From Sebaldella sp. S0638 (lineage in GTDB: Bacteria; Fusobacteriota; Fusobacteriia; Fusobacteriales; Leptotrichiaceae): DNA of 64,000 bases. Positions 25,333 through 33,518 of the stretch are shown one piece after another (positions within the stretch are counted from its first letter, which is position 1; every line of letters begins with the position of its first letter). The translations under genes were made by a program, and so were the position numbers. Location: positions 1-64,000 of the forward strand of contig NZ_JAMZGM010000011.1 of NCBI RefSeq assembly GCF_024158605.1, given 5' to 3'. The notes under the pieces were generated by a model. The model worked only from the letters and a program-made list of their open reading frames with translations. It made no database searches and was not told the DNA's origin.

Positions 25333-25977
25333 TCAGATTATTTCTCCGATATTTCCCAAAATACTCTGCATTTCCTTAAAATCTTCTTCATTATTTGCAG
25401 CATACATCATTTGTATATCTTCACCGGTATACATTAATGCTATTCTCCCGTTCGAACCGTTTTCATATAATTCAACCCTAAAATACAACCAGTTTTCTAA
25501 TTCTTCCTCTCTTTTGAAAAAATTGTGTTTAATTAACTGCACATCCTCTTCTGAAATCCAGTAAAAGGCCTCTGATGAATATTCCAGACACAAACTTGCC
25601 TGATATCCATACATTGCTGTAAAAAAACCAGATAATGTTTCCGCTGTTTTTATCCATTTTTTATTATCATATCCCACATAAACCGGCGGGTTTTCTTTTC
25701 CAATATCACTTCTGGCTATACCAGCCTGACACACACCCTGATTTTCATTAAAAAATACGAGATATTGATAATCTAGAAAAACAGAATATTTTCCGGGCAA
25801 TATTAATTCATCCTGTAAATATAATAACTCATCCGAACACCCTAAATTCAGGTAAAACTGTTCAAGAACCAGCGGAATCCCGCCACACAGTTTTTTTACT
25901 GTTTCCACTTCCTCTGTTTTATAACCCTTCGGATTGGAAACAGCAAATAATTTCTTAATAATATCAGTATACTTCAT
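25333..25977 (-). CDS. SMI1/KNR4 (SUKH) family protein, immunity-like
   Basis: The 214-residue protein has the SUKH fold pattern in its first 130 residues: GGIPLVLEQFYLNLG, then LYLQDELILPGK, YLVFFNENQGVCQAGIARSD and PPVYVGYDNKKW. SUKH proteins serve as antidotes to bacterial nuclease toxins in contact-dependent systems. A C-terminal helical part (about 140-214) is less conserved. No partner toxin is in the window, so this is either an orphan immunity gene or a member with another role. Confidence 0.75.
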   Translation of the reverse strand: MKYTDIIKKLFAVSNPKGYKTEEVETVKKLCGGIPLVLEQFYLNLGCSDELLYLQDELILPGKYSVFLDYQYLVFFNENQGVCQAGIARSDIGKENPPVYVGYDNKKWIKTAETLSGFFTAMYGYQASLCLEYSSEAFYWISEEDVQLIKHNFFKREEELENWLYFRVELYENGSNGRIALMYTGEDIQMMYAANNEEDFKEMQSILGNIGEII

Positions 25978-26117
25978 ATTTTACATCCTTTTCCTCTGCT
26001 CTTAATTTTTAATTTATCTTAGCACAGACATAAAAAATTCTCAACTATATAAACTAATTATGTGTATTAACACCAGCCTGCTTAATAAATCTGCCGTATT
26101 TTCCTCTCAAATAAAAA

Positions 26118-26152
26118 ACACCCTGTCTGTTCTTCTAAAACTTTCAGAGTGT
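26118..26152 (-). terminator. Terminator after the small secreted protein gene
   Basis: In the minus RNA ACACTCTG pairs with CAGGGTGT (one G-U) across a 19-base loop and is followed by six U residues, 18 bases past the stop at 26171. Confidence 0.6.
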
Positions 26153-26170
26153 ATTCTATAATCACGATCT

Positions 26171-26650
26171 TTACTGACCTCTGCTCTTCGCTGCATCATC
26201 TATAAACTTAAGTCCTTCCGCAGTCATGTCAGAAATAACAATATTAAAAGTATCATTTTTTATAGTGCTTTTATCAATCATAAATAAAACAGTATTATTT
26301 TTGCTCACAGACTTAAATACTATCAGACTGTCACTTTCCTCAGTATCAAAGTTAGCAGTATACTTATCACGAAAATAATAAGCAAGCCCCTTGAATTCCT
26401 CAAGGTTGACATTAGTAGTCCCGCCCCAGTAAACAAGTTTATTTCCTGCGAATCCTAAAAATAATTTATCAAATGTAATATCTAAAAAATTCAGATGATT
26501 ATAAACCATCTCATTCCCGTCTATTTCGTCTGCCTGTCCAAGTACACTTACCACTGCATCAGGATTTTCTCCCCATTTCAAATCGGTAAATGTGCCTCTG
26601 CTAAAAGCAGCCAGTGATAAAAACAGGAAAAACAACAGTATTTTTTTCAT
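26171..26650 (-). CDS. Small secreted protein, unknown
   Basis: The 159-residue product has a signal peptide (MKKILLFFLFLSLAAFS) and a body beginning GTFTDLKWGENPDAVVSVLG. This resembles the start of small periplasmic proteins that fold into a two-layer sandwich, but the family was not identified. The start at 26650 is set by GGAGAG. The longer open frame to 26707 has no ribosome site. It is probably a single-gene unit. Confidence 0.65.
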   Translation of the reverse strand: MKKILLFFLFLSLAAFSRGTFTDLKWGENPDAVVSVLGQADEIDGNEMVYNHLNFLDITFDKLFLGFAGNKLVYWGGTTNVNLEEFKGLAYYFRDKYTANFDTEESDSLIVFKSVSKNNTVLFMIDKSTIKNDTFNIVISDMTAEGLKFIDDAAKSRGQ

Positions 26651-26716
26651 TTTATCTCTCCAATGCTCTCTAATTCTAAAATGTATACCATCAAAATTTA
26701 TCTTCAAATATTTTTT

Positions 26717-26736
26717 CAGTAATTTTGTAATTACTG
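26717..26736. repeat. Perfect inverted repeat between two hypothetical genes
   Basis: CAGTAATT-N4-AATTACTG. It has no T run on either side, so it is unlikely to be a terminator. It may be an operator for the secreted-protein gene downstream. Confidence 0.35.
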
Positions 26737-26757
26737 ATTCATATATACTTTACCACT

Positions 26758-27267
26758 TTATCCATAAATTTCAAAGCCTTTTTTTAATCCGGCAGTTTTC
26801 TCAATTCCTGCGGCAAATATAACATCATGATGATTTTGACCAATAAGCCATGTAAATTTTTTATCAAAAATATAAAATTCATCTACACCTGCTGTTTCTT
26901 CAATAACAGTAATCATCGCTTCAATTTTCCCTTCGTAATACCAGAATTTCTGACTCTCCCTGTATGTTTCCGTAAATATAATATATAAATCCTCATCAGT
27001 ATCACCAACTGTATATCTGATAATTTCCGAAGTTTTTTTGTAATCCGGTGAATGTTTCCCCCAACGCTCTTCATCCTTCAGCCATTCCCATATCCAGCCG
27101 TAAAATTTAGCGCTATGTCTCCCGCTTTTTACAAATGACAGCATAAATCTTCTGTCTATATTTTCAATTTGTGTAATGTTAATACTTTTAAAACTGCGGA
27201 AAAGGTCAAATTCAGCTATTACGCCCTCTATATTCTTTCTGAACATTGTCCAGGATTTTCTTTTCAT
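26758..27267 (-). CDS. Hypothetical protein, possibly a DUF6756-type immunity-like family
   Basis: The 169-residue soluble protein includes FYGWIWEWLKDEERWGKHSP in the middle and DEFYIFDKKFTWLIGQNHHD near the C-terminus. The latter resembles a conserved block that I recall, with low certainty, from DUF6756 proteins. It shares its neighbourhood with the SUKH and S1-like genes and has a similar small acidic-aromatic make-up, which suggests a small accessory group. No catalytic motif was seen. Confidence 0.5.
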   Translation of the reverse strand: MKRKSWTMFRKNIEGVIAEFDLFRSFKSINITQIENIDRRFMLSFVKSGRHSAKFYGWIWEWLKDEERWGKHSPDYKKTSEIIRYTVGDTDEDLYIIFTETYRESQKFWYYEGKIEAMITVIEETAGVDEFYIFDKKFTWLIGQNHHDVIFAAGIEKTAGLKKGFEIYG

Positions 27268-27430
27268 TTATTCTCCTAATTTTTTATTTCCATCTTTTTA
27301 CTCTTTTAATCCTACAATTATTTCACTTTTTCTATCAAAATAAAATTTCAAATTAAAATATTATAAACTTAACTCAAATATATTGTAATCAACTTCAATA
27401 AAATAATCAACCTTATTTTCAAAATAAAAA

Positions 27431-27456
27431 AGACAGAAATCAAAATCCCTGCCTTT
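27431..27456 (-). terminator. Terminator after the MTA/SAH nucleosidase gene
   Basis: A 9-bp stem with G-U pairs (AGGCAGGGA with TTTCTGTCT in the minus RNA) and a 6-base loop, followed by six U residues, 15 bases past the stop. Confidence 0.65.
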
Positions 27457-27468
27457 CCATAATATAAT

Positions 27469-28218
27469 CTACATCTTTTTTAACATTTCATTCACTATTT
27501 TAATTGAATTTTCCGCTGCTTTATTTGAAAACTCATCATAAGTCACATGTGCCGAACCATCTGCCTTATCAGATATTGCCCTGATAACAACAAAAGGAAC
27601 TTTATAAAATGTAGCCACATGTGCTACAGAAGCACCTTCCATTTCCACAGCCCATGCACCAAATGTTCCTTCAAGAACCTTAACCTTTTCTTTATCAGCT
27701 ATAAACTGATCTCCTGTAGCTATAGTTCCTTTGAATACATGTGTTTTTCCAAGAACTTTCTGAGCTGAAGTTTCCGCAAGCGATACCAAAGATTTATCAG
27801 CATAAAACTTGCCGTTATCTGATCCCGGTACATCTCCCGGCTTGTCGCCGAAAGCAGTGGTGTCAAAGTCATGTTCCACAAGATCTGTAGATATTACCAC
27901 ATCACCTACGTTTAACTTGTTATTTACAGCTCCTGCCACACCTGTAAAAATTATTCTGTCTGCCTTAAATTCCCTGATCAAAATATCCGTTGCCATAGCC
28001 GAGTTTACTTTACCTATACCTGACTTTAACAAAACTACATCTTTTCCCTGTAAAGTCCCTGTGTAAAATTCAATTCCTCCGATATTCTTTACTTCCTTTA
28101 CCTTAATTTCATTCTTTAGTCCGGCTACTTCTTTATCCATCGCTCCTATTATTCCCACAGGCCCTGAAAATGCACCAAATGAAAAGAATGCAAAAACTGC
28201 CAGCAATAATTTTTTCAT
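27469..28218 (-). CDS. mtnN: Exported 5'-methylthioadenosine/S-adenosylhomocysteine nucleosidase
   Basis: The 249-residue protein is a standard MTA/SAH nucleosidase (VGIIGAMDKEVAGLKN, TGVAGAVNNKLNVGDVVIS, and AVEMEGASVAHVATFYKVPFVVIRAISDKAD with the catalytic Asp). It is preceded by a signal peptide (MKKLLLAVFAFFSFGAFS). It would cleave adenine from MTA or SAH, but outside the cytoplasm, whereas the usual enzyme is cytosolic. The start at 28218 is fixed by GGAGG five bases upstream. The four-codon longer frame includes that site. Confidence 0.88.
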   Translation of the reverse strand: MKKLLLAVFAFFSFGAFSGPVGIIGAMDKEVAGLKNEIKVKEVKNIGGIEFYTGTLQGKDVVLLKSGIGKVNSAMATDILIREFKADRIIFTGVAGAVNNKLNVGDVVISTDLVEHDFDTTAFGDKPGDVPGSDNGKFYADKSLVSLAETSAQKVLGKTHVFKGTIATGDQFIADKEKVKVLEGTFGAWAVEMEGASVAHVATFYKVPFVVIRAISDKADGSAHVTYDEFSNKAAENSIKIVNEMLKKM

Positions 28219-28271
28219 AAATTCCTCCATTAGTTAAAATCTTTGAAAGACTTTATTTTCTTTCTCTCTGT

Positions 28272-28299
28272 ATTCTAACATATATAAAATTTCTGTCAT
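28272..28299 (-). promoter_or_regulatory. Promoter of the nucleosidase gene
   Basis: ATGACA and TAGAAT with a 16-base spacer on the minus strand, about 54 bases before the start. Confidence 0.45.
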
Positions 28300-28312
28300 A
28301 TAAAAATTTTTA

Positions 28313-29950
28313 TTAAATATCCTGTTTTTGTGTATATTCATCCAGCGAAAAATAAAAAATAACCCCGTCATCGGTATTCTCTACACCATGTTTTGATTCA
28401 TGAAGCATAAGAATACTTCTGGATATATAAAGACCAAGCCCTGATCTATGCGAATTTCTGCCATTTTCACCATCTCTTTTAAAAAATTTCAGCCATATTT
28501 TTTCTTTTTCTTCATCACTTAATTTTTTCCCGTCATTTCTTACATAAAAAATCACTTTTTTATCTATTTTCTTTAATTCAATTTCCACATAAGTCTTTGC
28601 ATGTCTCAATGCATTGGAAATAAAATTATAAATCACCTGCTCCAGCTTATTCTTATCTGCTCTTACAAGACTTGACTCCAAATTATTCCTTACTTCTATA
28701 TCATCTTTTACATTAACACTGAATTTCTCTGTTATATTCAATACCAGTTCTTTCAGATCAAAGACTTCCATATTCAGATTTACTATCTTAGTGTCAAGAC
28801 TCATAGCCCTTGTAGTCTCCTCTATAAGCAAAGTAAGCCTGTCTACTTCCTCAGAGATTATTTCAAGATATTTTTTATCATAATCATCTTCGAGCAGATC
28901 AGCATACCCGGAAATTACAGTGAGAGGTGTTTTGAATTCATGAGAAAGATTTCCCATAAGTTCCTTTGTATTTTTCTTATCCTCTTCGAGCTGTTTTAGT
29001 GTTTTTCCCAGAGTATCCGCGAGATTATTTATATCAGAAGCAAGTTCCCCTATTTCATCTTTATTTTTTATATCAAGTTTTTCTTCAAAATTTAATTTTG
29101 TAATTTTATTTGTTATTTTTGATATTTTTAGTATAGGACTTGTGATAATCCTTGTGAAAAGCACTGTCAAAACAGATATAAGACATAATCCTATTATAAT
29201 CAGATAAAGAAAATAACTTTTCAGTTCATCAAATAACACTGTGACATTTTTATAAGAATAAACCAGAATTACAGTTTTTAATCCGGCTTTCTTTACTATT
29301 ACCTCATATCTTTCTTTTTCATCATGAGGATCTTTGTGTGTGAACTGAAAGCTTTCATTAAAGCCTCTATTCTGTACATATGTCTCCAAAACCATTTCAA
29401 GAAAATCCTCTTTCAGTGTATTTCTTAGTGAAACTGCTTCCAGCTGTGCATTCTCAAGGGTAATCAGACCTGTATAATGTTTCTTTTCTATCTCCTGATT
29501 TATTTCATAATCAATGTACGTTTTCTCGTTATAAATTATCCTTATGGGAATAATATACCCCTCTCCAAAAATTTCATAACCGATTATAGTAATATCCTTT
29601 GTCATATTAAAAGTTATTTTTTCATTCAGGTCGTCAGAAAGATTATCAAGTATTACTATATATTCTTTTCCGTCTTTTTTTACTGTAATATTCTCAAATT
29701 TACTTTTTATATTATGCTCAGAATTATCATCATAGGCTATAATATCTGCTTTCAGTTTTTTTTCCATATTTTTCAGATTCCCTGTTGTTATATTATCCGG
29801 TGTCAGGTTATTTATATGTGATCTAAGCTCTGTCTTTTTTCCGAATTCGTAAATTTCCTGAAAAATATATTTTCCCAGCAGATAACCAATTATTATGGTG
29901 ATTAAAAATATTACCATATAACCCGAAAATATCTTTTTATTTATCTTCAT
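28313..29950 (-). CDS. Two-component sensor histidine kinase
   Basis: The 545-residue inner-membrane kinase has a first membrane helix (about 8-30), a periplasmic sensor domain of about 200 residues, and a second helix (about 240-265). A HAMP domain follows (TSPILKISKITNKITKLNFEEKL). The dimerisation box is NLSHEFKTPLTVISGYADLL with the phospho-His, and the ATPase domain shows N box FISNALRHA, RNDGKKLSDEEKEKIWLKFFKRD and GLGLYISRSI. It lies 14 bases downstream of its response regulator and is surely its partner. The signal is unknown. Confidence 0.92.
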   Translation of the reverse strand: MKINKKIFSGYMVIFLITIIIGYLLGKYIFQEIYEFGKKTELRSHINNLTPDNITTGNLKNMEKKLKADIIAYDDNSEHNIKSKFENITVKKDGKEYIVILDNLSDDLNEKITFNMTKDITIIGYEIFGEGYIIPIRIIYNEKTYIDYEINQEIEKKHYTGLITLENAQLEAVSLRNTLKEDFLEMVLETYVQNRGFNESFQFTHKDPHDEKERYEVIVKKAGLKTVILVYSYKNVTVLFDELKSYFLYLIIIGLCLISVLTVLFTRIITSPILKISKITNKITKLNFEEKLDIKNKDEIGELASDINNLADTLGKTLKQLEEDKKNTKELMGNLSHEFKTPLTVISGYADLLEDDYDKKYLEIISEEVDRLTLLIEETTRAMSLDTKIVNLNMEVFDLKELVLNITEKFSVNVKDDIEVRNNLESSLVRADKNKLEQVIYNFISNALRHAKTYVEIELKKIDKKVIFYVRNDGKKLSDEEKEKIWLKFFKRDGENGRNSHRSGLGLYISRSILMLHESKHGVENTDDGVIFYFSLDEYTQKQDI

Positions 29951-29964
29951 AATATCCTCTCAGC

Positions 29965-30624
29965 TTATACTTCGAATTTGTATCCTATTGAAACTACCGT
30001 TTTTACATAATCCGAGTAATTCCCCAGTTTTTTTCTTATTTTTTTTATATGATTATCTACAACTCTGTCAAAAACTTCAGAATCATATCCCCATATATGG
30101 ATAAGAATATCATCCCGACTTTTTATCATACCTTTATTTTCAATGAGATACAGTAATATCTCAAATTCTTTCGGTGCGAACTTTATCTCTTTACTGTCTA
30201 TAAGAACCCTGTAACTGTCCTTGTCTATCTCCAGACCGCCGAATTTATAACTATGCTGATTCACGCTGATTCTTTCTGCAATTCTTCTGATTTTAGCAAG
30301 AAGTATATCCTTTTTAAACGGCTTTATTATAAAATCATCAGCTCCTATTTCATATGCCAGAAGCTGGCTTTCGTCGTCTGAAAGAGCAGTAAGTATTACT
30401 ACAGGTACATTGCTTGTTTTCCTGATCTCCCTGCATGTGTCAAAGCCGTCCAGCTCAGGCATGTATATATCCAGCAAAACTATATCAAATACTTCTTCTT
30501 TCATCTTTTCCAAAGCAATTCTTCCGTTTTCCGCCTCACTTACTTTATAATTTTCTCTCAGAAAATATATTTTTAAAAGTTCCCTTATTTTTTTTTCGTC
30601 TTCTACTATTAATATTTTTAGCAT
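29965..30624 (-). CDS. OmpR/PhoB-family response regulator
   Basis: The 219-residue protein has a receiver domain (acidic pair E8/D9, phospho-acceptor D52 in LLDIYMPELDG, and the switch Lys in IIKPFKKD). It also has a C-terminal winged helix (about 125-219, GLEIDKDSYRVLIDSKEIKFAPKEFEILLYLIENKG). It is activated by the kinase encoded directly downstream. Targets are unknown; the outer-membrane protein gene directly upstream, which has its own terminator between, is a possible one. Confidence 0.92.
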   Translation of the reverse strand: MLKILIVEDEKKIRELLKIYFLRENYKVSEAENGRIALEKMKEEVFDIVLLDIYMPELDGFDTCREIRKTSNVPVVILTALSDDESQLLAYEIGADDFIIKPFKKDILLAKIRRIAERISVNQHSYKFGGLEIDKDSYRVLIDSKEIKFAPKEFEILLYLIENKGMIKSRDDILIHIWGYDSEVFDRVVDNHIKKIRKKLGNYSDYVKTVVSIGYKFEV

Positions 30625-30663
30625 TTTTGCCCTCCGAATAAATTATATAACAAAAAACAAAAG

Positions 30664-30689
30664 AAAGGAAGTAATTTGTCCCTTCCTTT
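30664..30689 (-). terminator. Terminator after the outer-membrane protein gene
   Basis: AAAGGAAG/CTTCCTTT stem around a 10-base loop, then a U-rich tail (CTTTTGTTTTTTG) in the minus RNA, 22 bases past the stop at 30712. It separates this gene from the regulator-kinase pair. Confidence 0.6.
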
Positions 30690-30711
30690 TATTCTGTTCC
30701 TGTACTAATAT

Positions 30712-31395
30712 CTAAAATCCGAAACAATATCCCACACCAAGAGTTACTCTGGAATAATCAAGATTATCTTTTTCTCCGTTAACCTCTATATCTGCAAATG
30801 TAGTCTGATACATAATATCTGCAAAAAAGCTTTTATACTTTACTCCTCCGCCTACTGCATAATAAAATCCGTCATTTATCTTTGTTTCGTAGCTTTTTGA
30901 GTTTGAATAAATCGGCGGCTGCTCCACATCATTTATTTCGTATCTCGCATAATCTTCCCATCCGGCATCATCTTTTTCCAGATTAAATGAATAACCCACA
31001 TTTACTTTTGCATAAGCACCCCAGTTGTCATTTATAGGAAATTCATACTTACCTGTTATATATATCGGTATGCTGTCATAGTATTTTTTATCTTCAAATC
31101 CTTTTTTAGCCTCATATTCTACACCGGGACTCACATAATATTCAGTTTCCGTATTCTTCCCTTCTGCCTTTGGATTAGCCTGATAACCGGTTCCTATTCC
31201 TAATTTAAAATTTGGAACTACTTCTTTCATATATTCCACAGTAAATTCAAATCCTAAATCATCAGATTTACCTGTATTAAATCCTCCTATTTCACTATAC
31301 CAGTTTCCTGCATTAAGTCCTCCCCTGATATTTACTTCATCTGCAAAAGAACTTATCCCAGCCAGTATTATTCCTGCTAATATTAATTTTTTCAT
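30712..31395 (-). CDS. Outer-membrane beta-barrel protein
   Basis: The 227-residue protein has a signal peptide (MKKLILAGIILAGISSFA) and then alternating amphipathic strands typical of a small eight- to ten-stranded barrel (VNIRGGLNAGNWYSEIGG, LGFEFTVEYMK, FKLGIGTGYQ, WGAYAKVNVGYSF, FYYAVGGGVKYKSFFADIMYQT). The C-terminus YSRVTLGVGYCFGF ends in Phe, the usual outer-membrane insertion signal. This shows the organism has an outer membrane. The role, whether a porin, adhesin or structural protein, is not evident. Confidence 0.82.
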   Translation of the reverse strand: MKKLILAGIILAGISSFADEVNIRGGLNAGNWYSEIGGFNTGKSDDLGFEFTVEYMKEVVPNFKLGIGTGYQANPKAEGKNTETEYYVSPGVEYEAKKGFEDKKYYDSIPIYITGKYEFPINDNWGAYAKVNVGYSFNLEKDDAGWEDYARYEINDVEQPPIYSNSKSYETKINDGFYYAVGGGVKYKSFFADIMYQTTFADIEVNGEKDNLDYSRVTLGVGYCFGF

Positions 31396-31583
31396 ATTTC
31401 CCTCCTATAATTTCTTGTTTATTTTTTATTGGATGTTGTTAAAAAAATTATATATTCCGCATATGTTCTTTATATATCCATTTTTAAATCTTTTTTTGCA
31501 AAAATGGACATACAATGGATACACATCTGAATTACAATTAACTAATCGGTTTTATTCAGTATATTTATAATGGAGGTAACAAA

Positions 31584-31922
31584 ATGAAAAAACTTATCCT
31601 TGTCTTTATATTTACATGTACGTGTCTAACAGCAGCTTTCGCATATTTTGTATTTTCAGGCCCGATACTTGAAGAAAAAATGGAAGATCTTCTGGAAGCA
31701 AAGTACGGCTATACTTCAGATGATTCAAAATATCTTGAACTTGATTTTGACGTCCATAAACAAGGAAAGAACGTTTATGTCAATGTAAAAGTAGATGATG
31801 ATTTTTATATTGCCAAGACCGAGTTTAATAAGAGTATTTTTGATAATTGCATAAAACAGGTCGAAGAAACTGTAAAAAGCAATTCAAAAGGAAAAAATGT
31901 AGTTATCAATAGTTACTTTTAA
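31584..31922 (+). CDS. Small exported/anchored protein, tandem paralogue A
   Basis: The 112-residue product has an N-terminal hydrophobic segment (MKKLILVFIFTCTCLTAAFAYFVFSG). A body follows of LEEKMEDLLEAKYGYTSDDSKYLELDFDVHKQGKNVYVNVKVDD with the C-terminus KNVVINSYF. It is nearly the same as the next gene, so the two are a recent tandem duplication. The sequence around the signal cleavage is longer here and could remain as an anchor. The ribosome site is GGAGG. Function unknown. Confidence 0.7.
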   Translation: MKKLILVFIFTCTCLTAAFAYFVFSGPILEEKMEDLLEAKYGYTSDDSKYLELDFDVHKQGKNVYVNVKVDDDFYIAKTEFNKSIFDNCIKQVEETVKSNSKGKNVVINSYF

Positions 31923-32030
31923 ATATTCACACAGAATTTTTTTATAAAAAGGATACAAAAAGAACACATGGTTAACTTATAATAGAAACACTTAAACTTT
32001 ATTTATAATAATTATAGCGGAGGTAATAAA

Positions 32031-32348
32031 ATGAAAAAAATGATTTTATGTTTAATTGTAATACTGGGAGCTTTTTCTTTTGCAGACACATACCTTGAGG
32101 ATCATATAGAGGATACGCTTGAAGCAAAGTACGGTTATATTTCGGATAATTCAAGATATATTGAACTTGATTTTGATGTTCATGAACAGGGAAATACTAT
32201 TTATGTAAAAGTGAAGGTAGATGACGATTCTTACAGAGAAAAAAGCAGTTTCAGCAAAAATGTTTTCAATAATTATGTAAAACAAATTGAAAAAACAGCT
32301 AAAAGCGAAGCTAAGGGAAAAAATGTAATTGTTAACAGTTATTTCTAA
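32031..32348 (+). CDS. Small exported protein, tandem paralogue B
   Basis: The 105-residue paralogue has a signal peptide (MKKMILCLIVILGAFSFA) and the shared core AKYGYISDNSRYIELDFDVHEQG, ending KNVIVNSYF. Each copy keeps its own ribosome site GGAGGTAA and a similar A/T-rich upstream stretch. The PAP2 phosphatase gene starts 19 bases after the stop and may be cotranscribed. The family was not recognised. Confidence 0.7.
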   Translation: MKKMILCLIVILGAFSFADTYLEDHIEDTLEAKYGYISDNSRYIELDFDVHEQGNTIYVKVKVDDDSYREKSSFSKNVFNNYVKQIEKTAKSEAKGKNVIVNSYF

Positions 32349-32367
32349 ATATTTCCAAGGAGAAAAT

Positions 32368-32946
32368 ATGTTTTATACAATTGATTTATATGTTCTAAAC
32401 CTAATGAACAATATAGAAAATCCTATTTTGGACATTGTTATGCTGATCTTCTCTTTCCTTGGAAATGACGGTCTTATATGGATTGCTGTTATTTCTGTAA
32501 TGCTGATATTTACGAATTCAAGAAAATATGCAGGTGTTATTGTATTAGCAGTCCCTACAACAATGCTGATCGGAAATAAAGTGCTGAAAAATTTATTTGA
32601 CAGACCAAGACCGTTTCACACTTTCCCGGATTTGAGAGTGCTTGTGGAGACTTCGGGTACACACTCGTTCCCGTCGTCTCACACAGCTGTTGCCTTTACA
32701 GTATTAGGCATCTTTTTATTTTTCAAACTCCCGTACAGGCTTTTCATATTTATTCTTTCTTTCGGAATAGCCTTTTCCAGAATATATCTGAATGTTCATT
32801 ATTTCTGGGATATTGTCGGCGGTGTATTTTTAGGAATGGGAACAGCTTATTTATTCTTTTTAATATATAGAAAAATCAATTTTTTATATATCAAAAGTGC
32901 AATAATAAAAGCTGTATTCGCAATAAAAAACATTATTTCAGACTAA
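32368..32946 (+). CDS. PAP2-superfamily membrane phosphatase
   Basis: The 192-residue inner-membrane protein has the three PAP2 motifs: K-x6-RP in VLKNLFDRPRP, the PSSHT motif (usually PSGH) in THSFPSSHTAVAF, and SRIYLNVHYFWDIVGG with the catalytic His and Asp. It has five to six hydrophobic segments. Likely substrates are undecaprenyl diphosphate (BcrC-like) or phosphatidylglycerol phosphate/phosphatidic acid; these cannot be separated by eye. The start at 32368 follows AAGGAG. The longer frame from 32329 overlaps the previous gene. Confidence 0.82.
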   Translation: MFYTIDLYVLNLMNNIENPILDIVMLIFSFLGNDGLIWIAVISVMLIFTNSRKYAGVIVLAVPTTMLIGNKVLKNLFDRPRPFHTFPDLRVLVETSGTHSFPSSHTAVAFTVLGIFLFFKLPYRLFIFILSFGIAFSRIYLNVHYFWDIVGGVFLGMGTAYLFFLIYRKINFLYIKSAIIKAVFAIKNIISD

Positions 32947-32951
32947 TAGAA

Positions 32952-32991
32952 AAAAGCTGTCCGCTTAATCATTTTTATCAGGACAGCTTTT
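32952..32991. terminator. Bidirectional terminator between convergent genes
   Basis: A perfect 11-bp stem (AAAAGCTGTCC and its complement) around an 18-base loop, just after the PAP2 stop and just after the stop of the convergent minus-strand gene. Confidence 0.85.
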
Positions 32992-33001
32992 ATTTTCCCT
33001 T

Positions 33002-33313
33002 TTATTTTTGCCACGTTCCTTTTTGTTCATAAATTTTTATATGTATATTTTTTGGATTTATAGAATTTCTAAACTCTTCTGTTGCTGTATCTTTAAACAT
33101 AGCTGAAGAAGATTTTTTCATATCCTCTAATGAATTCCAGTGCTGAATCATAACCCAGCAGTTCGTCCCTTCTGTATGCAGTAATTCAGTATCAATAAAC
33201 CCTTCCTGTAACGAGTGAAAGTTTGTTTCCAGTTTGTTGATTATCTCTGTGAAATCTTTTTCTGTTATTTCCTGTTTCGATTCCAAATTTACTATTTCAG
33301 TTATTATTTTCAT
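33002..33313 (-). CDS. Antibiotic-biosynthesis-monooxygenase-like small protein
   Basis: The 103-residue protein fits the dimeric alpha-beta barrel pattern: MKIITEIVNLESKQEITEKD, a helix ending HSLQEGFIDTEL, a strand CWVMIQHWNSLEDMKKS and IHIKIYEQKG at the end. Such ABM-domain proteins act as small oxygenases, or as haem or ligand binders. No specific residues identify a substrate. It is a single-gene unit with GGAGG site. Confidence 0.6.
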   Translation of the reverse strand: MKIITEIVNLESKQEITEKDFTEIINKLETNFHSLQEGFIDTELLHTEGTNCWVMIQHWNSLEDMKKSSSAMFKDTATEEFRNSINPKNIHIKIYEQKGTWQK

Positions 33314-33411
33314 TATTGCCTCCTGTTTTTTTAATTACAGTATACAAAGAAATGTTTTTTTGAGATAGTAAATAATAGACATAAATATATGTATCTTTTC
33401 GGTACAGCAAT

Positions 33412-33443
33412 AAAAAAAGACATAATTTTCTTTGTTTTATGCC
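33412..33443 (-). terminator. Terminator after the DUF3592-like gene
   Basis: GGCATAA pairs with TTATGTC across an 11-base loop, followed by seven U residues in the minus RNA, about 75 bases past the stop at 33519. Confidence 0.6.
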
Positions 33444-33518
33444 TTTTATTACAAAACTTTTTTCTTATACATTCAAAATAATCAGAATAAAAAGTTTATT
33501 ATTTTATTTATTTCTATT

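Noticed and set aside
26717-26736. Inverted repeat as a terminator
   Set aside because: There is no T run on either side of the stem; it is kept only as an unexplained repeat.
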